7,798 nucleotides of DNA from assembly GCA_030633015.1 (NCBI GenBank), contig DAOVTR010000064.1, positions 1 to 7,798 of the forward strand, in the 5' to 3' direction. A program made the position numbers and the translations under genes. The notes under the pieces were generated by a model. It was given only the letters and a program-made list of their open reading frames with translations, ran no database searches and was not told where the DNA came from. Positions 1 through 5,703 of this stretch are shown one piece after another (within the stretch, counting starts at the first letter, position 1; each line of letters starts with the position of its first letter). The DNA comes from Bdellovibrionales bacterium (lineage in GTDB: Bacteria > Bdellovibrionota > Bacteriovoracia > Bacteriovoracales > Bacteriovoracaceae).

Positions 1-1
1 A

Positions 2-475
2 TTATCTCAAGAGTTAACATCCTTTGTGCGAAATAAATTTACAAGCAAAACTCCATTCGATGAAAAGACTTTCAACAACGAGCTTGAAAGATTTATCGGC
101 ACATTAAAAAGACTCTCAGATAAATGTGACAATATTGCAAAAACAAAAACAGCAGAAGTTATCGTCGGCTCATATCAATTATTGGTAAAGAACTATCTAT
201 ATTTTGCTAATAATCTTGAAAAATATACTCCTTTGGGACAACCAAAAGAATTTGTCGATGGATTTAAACAACAGATGAATATGATTTCTGGAAATATACG
301 ACAACAAGCTGAGAAGTATTCAAACATTAGTAAAAATACTATAAAGCATAATCTACTTTTTACCTCATATAACTCTGAACTATTGGGAAATGGTGATTTA
401 AATAAACTAATCAATTACAAATACAAAGCAAAAAACCTATTAATAACAACTGATTCTGTGCGAGATATACAATGA
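2..475 (+). CDS. C-terminal part of a helical protein, probably a Glt/TPR-type gliding component (5' end outside window)
   Basis: The frame is open from the window's first complete codon (base 2) to TGA at 473-475, so this is the 3' end of a longer gene. A GTG at 26 could be read as a start, but no ribosome site precedes it and the frame is open before it. The visible ~157 residues are hydrophilic and mostly helical, with no membrane segment, signal peptide or catalytic motif. A segment around YTPLGQPKEF sits between long helices. The stop overlaps the start of the lipoprotein gene (ATGA at 472-475), so the two are translationally coupled. In Myxococcus gliding clusters a large cytoplasmic TPR protein (GltD or GltI type) lies beside the TPR lipoprotein gene, so this may be the tail of such a protein. 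That identity rests on context; no TPR is visible in this fragment. Confidence 0.75.
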   Translation, partial: LSQELTSFVRNKFTSKTPFDEKTFNNELERFIGTLKRLSDKCDNIAKTKTAEVIVGSYQLLVKNYLYFANNLEKYTPLGQPKEFVDGFKQQMNMISGNIRQQAEKYSNISKNTIKHNLLFTSYNSELLGNGDLNKLINYKYKAKNLLITTDSVRDIQ

Positions 476-1380
476 TAAGAAAAAAAACACTATTTTTTAT
501 TATTATAATTTCGGGTATTTTACTTCAATCATGCTCTTCAATTATGAATAGAGGGATTGGAAGCAGTAAGGATGATGCATTTTCTGGGGAATCTCTTGTA
601 AGATACAACAGAGAAAGAAAAAAACAAATTCTAAATAATCCTAAAAGTCGGTTTCACAATGTACTTGCATGCCATAACAGAGAATATAAAAAAGGCCTAG
701 ATGGTCTTCGCAGCAATTATAAAACTCGCAAAGATGACCCCGATTACTGGAATCATATTGGGACCTGCTACTATCTTAAGTCAAACTATCTAAAAGCAGA
801 TTTTTATTATAAACTTGCAATTGCGACAGCATCAAAAAAAGGGCAACAATACCCTTCTGCAACTAATAATTTAGGTGTAATATCCCTTAAACAAGGGCAT
901 ATTCAAGAATCATTTGATTATTTTAAAAAAGCAATCAAGCAAACTCCAGAACTTTTATCGCCCAAATTTAACCTTGCACAACTATATTTACAATTTAATC
1001 ACCTATATCATGCCCAGAAACTCCTTGCCCCACTTTATAGAAAATCATCAAGTGATATTGACGTCAGCTACTCTCTTGGATCTCTCTATTTGCAAAAAAA
1101 TGATATAAAAGTGGCCTTAAATGCATTTATGGAAATTAATAAAAAATTAAGAACAAGAACAGATATTGCAACTAATATAGCTATTTCTCAATTTTTATTA
1201 AATGATCATCAATCTGCTAAAAAAACAGTTAATAAAATGCAATTGTCAGGAAGCTTTCCTCATGCAAAAATAATGGTAAGAGAATTGCGAAAGCAAATTA
1301 ATATAAAAGAGAGTGAAATAAAAAGACTTAATGATTTAAAAAATAAAACAAAGAATCTAGCACCCAAAAAAACTAAATAG
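472..1380 (+). CDS. TPR-containing lipoprotein, GltE/AglT-like
   Basis: The 302-aa product begins with a lipoprotein signal peptide: MIRKK, a hydrophobic stretch, then the lipobox LQSC with the lipidated cysteine at residue 21. Ser-Ser follows the cysteine, which does not suggest inner-membrane retention and fits an outer-membrane lipoprotein facing the periplasm. Helix pairs with TPR spacing and small-residue positions run from about 90 to 227: WNHIGTCYYLKSNYLKAD (~93), NNLGVISLKQGHIQES (~132), FNLAQLYLQFNHLYHA (~166) and YSLGSLYLQKNDIKVA (~200). The tail (~270-302) is lysine-rich and probably coiled. The start overlaps the preceding stop, and the next gene begins 11 bp after this stop. A TPR lipoprotein next to an FHA-TonB protein matches GltE (AglT) of the myxobacterial gliding complex, where it is an envelope component. 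The TPR lipoprotein call is firm; the gliding role is inferred from context. Confidence 0.88.
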   Translation: MIRKKTLFFIIIISGILLQSCSSIMNRGIGSSKDDAFSGESLVRYNRERKKQILNNPKSRFHNVLACHNREYKKGLDGLRSNYKTRKDDPDYWNHIGTCYYLKSNYLKADFYYKLAIATASKKGQQYPSATNNLGVISLKQGHIQESFDYFKKAIKQTPELLSPKFNLAQLYLQFNHLYHAQKLLAPLYRKSSSDIDVSYSLGSLYLQKNDIKVALNAFMEINKKLRTRTDIATNIAISQFLLNDHQSAKKTVNKMQLSGSFPHAKIMVRELRKQINIKESEIKRLNDLKNKTKNLAPKKTK

Positions 1381-1391
1381 GATGACTTTTT

Positions 1392-3248
1392 ATGTTAGGA
1401 CTAGACAAAACAAAAGAATTTAAAACACTTAAGATAACAAGCTATCAAGATAGCAATGTAGATAAAGAATATATTTTAGATAAGAAAAAAATTCTTGTAG
1501 GTCGATTTGAGCAAGCTGATATCAGCATCGACAGCGATCACATATCGTATTATCATGCATTCATTATTCTAGATGACCAGGGTGGTGGAAAAATAATTGA
1601 TCTTGAAAGTGACAATGGATTTCTTTTAAATGGAGAAAAACAGACTATCTGCTATTTTTCTGCTGGGGATATTATTAAGTTTGGGGATGTAGAATTCCAT
1701 GTTGGTGAAATAATATCTGAAAATGCCATTAAAGATTTAGATGAAGGTGCCATTATTAAAGTTAAGCACTCTGACGAAAAAGAGATCTGCGAACTTCCTC
1801 CCGTTGAAAACATGGTAATCATTGATGGAGAATATTGTGATATTAATTTTAATGAAAGTGATTTTAGGCCAATAAATCCAATTCGTGATTTAGAAAACAT
1901 TGCTGATTTTAGTGATTATGTTGATACTTCCAAGCCAGTTGAATTTCTTCCCATTTTAAAGGAATTAAATTCAAAATCTATAGAGGTAAGTGTTATATCT
2001 AACGGTTCTGTTATTTCTCTAGACTATTTGCCAATAAAAAATAAAACATATTATATTTCAAATAATATTAATAACGATTCTACAATACAAGTTGATTGCT
2101 TAAATGTTGAAGGAAAGATTCCGTTATTAAAAATAAAAAAAGAAACCATAAGACTGTTCAAAATAAATGATTTTACTTCTGTTAATTTACAAAAAAATGA
2201 ATTCGATCCTTTTGCAAAAGAAGAATCTATTGAACTGCAAGAAAATGATGTTATCTCTTTCAATCATAAAACCGTACAAGTTATTATTAAAATGATAGAT
2301 AGCCCTCCGATAATAAGATCAACACCATTTTTTGGAAGAGATCGTGAATTTAAAATACATTTATCCAAATATGTAACAATCATCATGTCACTTGCAATGC
2401 TTCTTCTTTTTATTGATCTAAGTGATTTAAAAAAACCAATTGAAAAAAAAATAGCCATTATATATAAACGGGCACAAAAACCAGTTGATAAAAAAATGCC
2501 AAAAGCATTTGAAGAGAAAGAAGATACTGGAACAAAGCAGGTAGAAACACCAAAAGAACAAATGGCAAAAAAAATAATCAGCAAGCCAAAAGCAAAAAAA
2601 GTGGAAAAAACAAAAAAACCTCCCAAGAAGATGGCTAAAACTCCAGTAAAAAAACCAATTAAAGCTTATAAATTTAAAATGAAAAAATCTTTAGCTGCTT
2701 TATTTTCAAACAATACATCCAAATCAGTAAAAATTAATACAAAATCAGTAAAAAGATCAATGACTGCGAATACACAAACTTCTAACGATGCATTACTTCA
2801 TTCTAAAAGCAATGTTAAAATAGGAAAAATGGGAGATGACTTCAAAGGAAAATATGATCGTTCATATGGAACAAAGGGATTTGCTTCCAAAGATGGTTTT
2901 GACACTACTTACGTAGAACCCAAGACAGTAGTTCTTGGCTCCATGGATCCTGAACTTTTAAGAAAAATACTTAAAGAGTATCTACCACAATTTAAATTTT
3001 GCTATCAAGAAGAACTAATGGAACGTAATGAAGCAATTAAAGGCGTAGTTGATTTACAATTTACTATTGGAAGAAATGGTAGAGTTACTAAGGCTACAGT
3101 TAAGTCCAAACAAGCTAAATTTTCACGATCAGGTGTAAAGTGTATGACTAAAGTCCTTAAATTAATTCCTTTTCCAAAACCGAAAGGTGGTGGTGTTGTC
3201 GAAGTAAGACAGCCTCTTAATTTTAGCTCTGAAAGAGTTAGTAATTAG
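1392..3248 (+). CDS. FHA domain / single TM / TonB-like AgmX-PglI C-terminal domain protein, GltG-like
   Basis: The product has 618 residues. An FHA domain lies at ~34-106: G37-R38, then DSDHISYYHA with S52 and H55, and N75-G76, the usual phosphothreonine-binding landmarks. Residues ~197-302 look like a second, degenerate FHA-type beta-sandwich. One TM helix (~327-346, VTIIMSLAMLLLFID) leads to a Lys/Pro-rich arm (~347-430) of the kind that spans periplasm in TonB proteins, then a flexible Gly/Ser/Lys stretch. The C-terminal domain (~517-613) matches the AgmX/PglI type: SMDPELL, FCYQ (C537), VVDLQFTIGRNGRV, KCM (C584) and FPKPKGGGVVEV. The two cysteines could form a disulfide. FHA-TM-TonB order is that of Myxococcus GltG, an inner-membrane protein of the Agl-Glt gliding machinery. 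The ATG at 1392 has AGGA nine bases upstream. Architecture is clear; function is by homology of architecture. Confidence 0.9.
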   Translation: MLGLDKTKEFKTLKITSYQDSNVDKEYILDKKKILVGRFEQADISIDSDHISYYHAFIILDDQGGGKIIDLESDNGFLLNGEKQTICYFSAGDIIKFGDVEFHVGEIISENAIKDLDEGAIIKVKHSDEKEICELPPVENMVIIDGEYCDINFNESDFRPINPIRDLENIADFSDYVDTSKPVEFLPILKELNSKSIEVSVISNGSVISLDYLPIKNKTYYISNNINNDSTIQVDCLNVEGKIPLLKIKKETIRLFKINDFTSVNLQKNEFDPFAKEESIELQENDVISFNHKTVQVIIKMIDSPPIIRSTPFFGRDREFKIHLSKYVTIIMSLAMLLLFIDLSDLKKPIEKKIAIIYKRAQKPVDKKMPKAFEEKEDTGTKQVETPKEQMAKKIISKPKAKKVEKTKKPPKKMAKTPVKKPIKAYKFKMKKSLAALFSNNTSKSVKINTKSVKRSMTANTQTSNDALLHSKSNVKIGKMGDDFKGKYDRSYGTKGFASKDGFDTTYVEPKTVVLGSMDPELLRKILKEYLPQFKFCYQEELMERNEAIKGVVDLQFTIGRNGRVTKATVKSKQAKFSRSGVKCMTKVLKLIPFPKPKGGGVVEVRQPLNFSSERVSN

Positions 3249-3276
3249 ATAATTTTTTATTTATTGGTAAGTGTTT

Positions 3277-3282
3277 TATAAT
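3277..3282 (+). promoter_or_regulatory. candidate -10 box before the PilZ pair
   Basis: TATAAT lies in the 57-bp gap between the FHA-TonB gene and the first PilZ gene, 24 bp before its ATG. Only a poor T-rich -35 (3254-3259) stands 17 bp upstream. The PilZ pair may have its own promoter in addition to read-through from the operon. In sequence this AT-rich a lone -10 match is weak evidence. Confidence 0.3.
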
Positions 3283-3305
3283 ACAAAAAAATAAAAGGTA
3301 ACGTT

Positions 3306-4058
3306 ATGGTTGGATATAGCAAAAAGCCACTTGTATTTATCATATTAGGTATTCTGCATATTCTAGAACCTATTTTCAAAATAATTTACTTTAAAGCCAC
3401 GACTGACTTCTCATTTGATGCTGTATTAAGCAACGTTTGGGCCATTGAAGGATTAAAAAACATTTTTGAATTTTGGTTTCTATTTCCTTTAGGCGGATTA
3501 GCGCTTTTGAACATTAATCGATGGACTTATTTATTATTTTTTTCAGTTCAAATTTATTCAATATATTCAAGTTTAACCTATGAACCATTTACATGGCCTT
3601 ATGTAAATGCAACACCACATTTTTTTTCTCTTACAATGCTCATTTTTAATTTATTTATATTATTATATTTCATACTTCCAAGTGTACGAGCACCATTTTT
3701 TAACAAACGGTCAAGGTGGTGGGAAACGGCAACAAGATATACCGTGAATTTACCATGGGAAGTAAATATTATTGACGTTACGACCCTAAAAGATTGCACT
3801 ATTTCTAATCTTTCAAAAAGTGGAGCATTTATTCTGGGTCCCCAAGAAATTTTTGATGAGAACTATATTGATTTAAAATTTAAATCATCGGATGAAAAAT
3901 TTAGTTTTAGTTTAAGAGCAGAAATTGTTGGTAAACACAAATCACAAGGAAAACTTGGATACAGGCTTCATTTCCATTTTATATCTATTTGGGAAAAGTT
4001 AAAAATGCAAAGATATACAATGCTTCTACAAAAAAACCCTGAAACACCGAGAAGATAA
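3306..4058 (+). CDS. Four-TM membrane protein with C-terminal PilZ domain (paralogue 1)
   Basis: The 250-aa product has four predicted membrane helices (~9-29, 52-70, 73-92, 106-127) followed by a basic turn (NKRSR) and a cytoplasmic PilZ domain (~141-228). PilZ domains are small beta-barrels that usually bind c-di-GMP through RxxxR and (D/N)xSxxG. Here the second motif is intact (NLSKSG, N168-G173), but the first reads ETATR: Arg144 is present and the Arg four residues earlier is Glu140. Binding is therefore uncertain. The ATG has AAAAGG seven bases upstream (3293-3298). The stop TAA overlaps the ATG of the next gene by one base. The next gene encodes the same architecture and shares the FWxLFPxxG and NRWxY segments between TM2 and TM3, so this is a tandem duplication. 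Position behind the gliding-type operon suggests a membrane-anchored second-messenger regulator of that system; this is inference. Confidence 0.85.
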   Translation: MVGYSKKPLVFIILGILHILEPIFKIIYFKATTDFSFDAVLSNVWAIEGLKNIFEFWFLFPLGGLALLNINRWTYLLFFSVQIYSIYSSLTYEPFTWPYVNATPHFFSLTMLIFNLFILLYFILPSVRAPFFNKRSRWWETATRYTVNLPWEVNIIDVTTLKDCTISNLSKSGAFILGPQEIFDENYIDLKFKSSDEKFSFSLRAEIVGKHKSQGKLGYRLHFHFISIWEKLKMQRYTMLLQKNPETPRR

Positions 4059-4822
4059 TGTTTTCAAATCAATTTATTCAATCAAATAAATTGACAATAC
4101 CATTAGGATTAATAAATTTTTTCTTCCCATTAATTGCTATTGGAATTATGGGTATGACATCCAATGTTTCTTTTGACATTATCTTTTCAAAGACAATATC
4201 ATTAATTTCAATTTATAACTTAATAAATTTTTGGATTCTTTTCCCCATTGCTGGAATTTGTATAGTACTGCAAAACAGATGGTCTTATAGTTTAGTTATT
4301 GCGATTCACCTTTTTTCAATTTTTAATTTTTTAATTAATGAAAGTCTTACTTGGGAGTTTTTAGATCACACTCTTAACTTTTCTCCAATTATACTAATTC
4401 TTTTTAATATATTTAATATCTCAATTTTATTAATTCCCAGTTTTAGAGATATTTATTTTAAGAAAAAATATTTGGGCAAAAATACAAAGCCAAGATATAT
4501 GGTTGAATTTAACTGTAAAATATCACTTTTAGATGATTCCAATACTATAATTGATGGGATTATAAAAAATATTTCTAAAACAGGATTATTTCTGATTGCT
4601 CAACTACCAAAAGACTTTGATGCGAATGTAAAAATAATTTTTGATTACTACGATACACAATATGTTATAGATGCAAAAATTGTTTCACAACATACTACAA
4701 ATAAAGTTATTGGTTATGGACTAAAATTCAACCATCAATCATTTTCTGACAAAATAACTATAAATAAATTAGTTAAAAACTTACTTGATAATCATGATAT
4801 CAAACAAAGATGGCAAGCCTAG
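4058..4822 (+). CDS. Four-TM membrane protein with C-terminal PilZ domain (paralogue 2)
   Basis: The 254-aa product repeats the layout of the gene before it: four predicted TM helices (~12-32, 48-70, 75-94, 108-128), then a PilZ domain from about 142. The (D/N)xSxxG motif is intact as NISKTG (N171-G176). The first motif reads NTKPR, with Arg146 kept and the upstream Arg replaced by Asn142, the same position lost in paralogue 1. The shared FWILFPIAG and NRWSY segments support common descent, but most other positions have diverged, so the duplication is old. The start overlaps the previous stop (TAATG at 4056-4060), with GAGAAG just before it, indicating coupled translation and probably equal amounts of both proteins. 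A heterodimer of the two is possible. No gene-specific name is recognised. Confidence 0.84.
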   Translation: MFSNQFIQSNKLTIPLGLINFFFPLIAIGIMGMTSNVSFDIIFSKTISLISIYNLINFWILFPIAGICIVLQNRWSYSLVIAIHLFSIFNFLINESLTWEFLDHTLNFSPIILILFNIFNISILLIPSFRDIYFKKKYLGKNTKPRYMVEFNCKISLLDDSNTIIDGIIKNISKTGLFLIAQLPKDFDANVKIIFDYYDTQYVIDAKIVSQHTTNKVIGYGLKFNHQSFSDKITINKLVKNLLDNHDIKQRWQA

Positions 4823-4862
4823 ATATGATCAACACCTTTTCTCCGACGACAATCGGCCGTTA

Positions 4863-5177
4863 TTAAGAAAAGATTTTATTTAAAGTTTTAAATAAAATTA
4901 ATAATTTTTTATCCGCGATTGAATAATACATAAATTTACCTGATCTTCTACATTTTACTAAATTCTCATACTCCATTCTTTTTAGAAATTGAGAAATTTG
5001 AGATTGAGAACCATCAGACTCTTTTTCAATCTCTGTTACAGTTTTTTCTCCATCAAATAAAATACACAAAATAGCAAGCCTCAAAGGATTAGATAATGTT
5101 TTAAATAATTTAGATGCGACTTGACAGTGTGAATGCATCTGCTTTCCATGGTTAGCATAATTTTTTATATCATTCAT
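4863..5177 (-). CDS. ArsR-family winged-helix repressor, sulfide/persulfide-sensor-like
   Basis: The 104-aa product is a complete ArsR-type regulator. LSNPLRLAILCIL (~28-40) is the family's signature helix, TVTEIEKES leads into the recognition helix SQSQISQFLKRM (57-68), and the wing is KCRRSGKFMYYSI (75-87). The classical arsenic motif ELCVCDL is absent. The layout resembles the BigR/SqrR/YgaV group, which senses persulfides through one Cys in the ILC segment and a second near the C-terminus. Here C38 matches the first, but the C-terminus reads NKIFS with no cysteine. C18 and C76 are extra, and the N-terminus is rich in His (H10, H15, H17) beside C18, so metal or another thiol chemistry is possible. 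AAAGG (5184-5188 on the reverse strand) lies six bases before the ATG. It diverges from the response-regulator gene. Family is firm; the signal is unknown. Confidence 0.88.
   Translation of the reverse strand: MNDIKNYANHGKQMHSHCQVASKLFKTLSNPLRLAILCILFDGEKTVTEIEKESDGSQSQISQFLKRMEYENLVKCRRSGKFMYYSIADKKLLILFKTLNKIFS
4873..4898. terminator. candidate bidirectional AT-only hairpin terminator
   Basis: Perfect 12-bp inverted repeat, ATTTTATTTAAA (4873-4884) and TTTAAATAAAAT (4887-4898), around GT; the inner pairs would open to form a loop. A T-run follows on the + side (~4904-4910) and CTTTTC follows on the reverse side. It lies in the last codons of the ArsR gene, between two convergent transcription units, where a shared terminator is expected. 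The all-A/T stem is weak, which limits confidence. Confidence 0.4.
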
Positions 5178-5191
5178 CGTAGACCTTTACT

Positions 5192-5221
5192 GTTATTATA
5201 TAATATTTCTATTATAATAAC
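5192..5221. promoter_or_regulatory. inverted repeat before the ArsR gene, candidate operator over its -10
   Basis: GTTATTATA (5192-5200) is repeated inverted as TATAATAAC (5213-5221) with a 12-bp spacer. A reverse-strand TATAAT (5216 to 5211) falls in the right arm and would start ArsR transcription near 5204, just upstream of its AAAGG site. ArsR proteins typically bind such AT-rich dyads and repress themselves. No good -35 is seen for this promoter. Confidence 0.4.
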
Positions 5222-5229
5222 TTTATATG

Positions 5230-5258
5230 TTGCACACTGGCCAACTACATTTTATAAT
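5230..5258 (+). promoter_or_regulatory. candidate sigma-70-type promoter for the response regulator
   Basis: TTGCAC (5230-5235), 17 bp, then a perfect TATAAT (5253-5258). Spacing is optimal and the -10 is consensus; the -35 is only partial. Transcription would start near 5265 and give a leader of roughly 55 nt before the proposed ATT start. Confidence 0.5.
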
Positions 5259-5267
5259 TATTATAAA
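5251..5267. promoter_or_regulatory. inverted repeat overlapping the response-regulator -10, candidate ArsR operator
   Basis: TTTATAA (5251-5257) and TTATAAA (5261-5267) form a perfect dyad around TTA and cover the -10 of the response-regulator promoter. An outer pair, AACTAC (5243-5248) and GTAGTT (5274-5279), flanks it. Protein bound here would block the promoter. The centre lies about 52 bp (five helical turns) from the centre of the dyad next to the ArsR gene. Confidence 0.4.
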
Positions 5268-5311
5268 TAAGAAGTAGTTACTGACTTTTAAAAAAATGTA
5301 ACCACTTATGT

Positions 5312-5316
5312 GGGGG
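5312..5316 (+). promoter_or_regulatory. G-tract ribosome binding site before a non-canonical start
   Basis: GGGGG followed by AAG is the only Shine-Dalgarno-like sequence ahead of the response-regulator frame. It can pair with CCUCC using one G-U pair. Four bases separate it from ATT at 5321. A small hairpin, CCAC (5302-5305) with GTGG (5310-5313), would mask part of it. Confidence 0.4.
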
Positions 5317-5320
5317 AAGT

Positions 5321-5686
5321 ATTAAAAAGCATAAAATTATAATTTTAGAAGATAATGAAGATATTCAAGAATTGTATGCAGATTATTTGGAAGATTACTC
5401 CATCCACCAATGTTATAATGCAAAAGATACTCTTGATTGTGTTGATGATGTAAAACCAAATTTAATTATTGTAGATCTTGGTTTGCCGGATATGAACGGA
5501 ATAGAATTCATCAACAAGTTAAATGAAAGTTATAACGAACCTGTTAAAATAATTATTATTTCTGGAATTTTAGATATTGAAGCTTGTGCCAAAGCAACAG
5601 AACAAGGGGTGGTTGATCTAATAACAAAGCCTTTTGAAAGAGAACAACTACTTGATCTTGTAAAAAGAAAACTAAATATAGAGTAA
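5321..5686 (+). CDS. Single-domain (CheY-like) response regulator, non-canonical start
   Basis: A complete receiver domain of about 121 residues with no output domain. Counting from ATT at 5321, the acidic pair is E10/D11 (KIIILEDNED), the phosphoacceptor is D52 (IIVDLGLPDMNG), the switch Ser is S81 (IIIISG) and the conserved Lys is K103 (TKPF). All residues for phosphorylation are present. It probably relays phosphate or acts by binding a partner, as CheY-type proteins do. The start is a problem: between the in-frame TGA at 5282 and the TTG at 5372 there is no ATG, GTG or TTG. Starting at TTG would delete the first strand and the acidic pair, so it is rejected. ATT at 5321 behind the G-tract is the best in-frame choice. 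Alternatively, ATG at 5308 would connect to this frame if one G of the GGGGG tract were absent. It diverges from the ArsR gene and is convergent with the receiver-PilZ gene. Confidence 0.8.
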   Translation: MKKHKIIILEDNEDIQELYADYLEDYSIHQCYNAKDTLDCVDDVKPNLIIVDLGLPDMNGIEFINKLNESYNEPVKIIIISGILDIEACAKATEQGVVDLITKPFEREQLLDLVKRKLNIE

Positions 5687-5703
5687 TAATTATAATTTTT
5701 GGC

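Noticed and set aside
26..475. Complete gene starting at GTG 26
   Set aside because: The frame stays open to the window edge and no ribosome site precedes the GTG, so a truncated longer gene is more likely.
2264..2626. 120-codon reverse-strand frame opposite the FHA-TonB gene
   Set aside because: It is the complement of the Lys-rich linker, which yields Phe-rich sequence; no ribosome site or motif supports it, and the forward gene is certain.
3224..3258. Hairpin at the end of the FHA-TonB gene (CTCT-GAA-AGAG) as a terminator
   Set aside because: The stem is short with a G-U pair, and the T-run begins about 12 bases after it, too far for a convincing intrinsic terminator.
4843..4856. CCGA/TCGG dyad in the GC-richer stretch after the second PilZ gene as a terminator
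   Set aside because: Only four base pairs, and no T-run follows directly.
5372..5686. Response regulator starting at TTG 5372
   Set aside because: This start removes the first beta-strand and the acidic pair of the receiver, while the upstream frame encodes a textbook receiver N-terminus.
5688..5697. AATTATAATT palindrome between the response regulator and the convergent gene
   Set aside because: It has no loop and cannot form a useful hairpin; such palindromes are expected by chance at this base composition.
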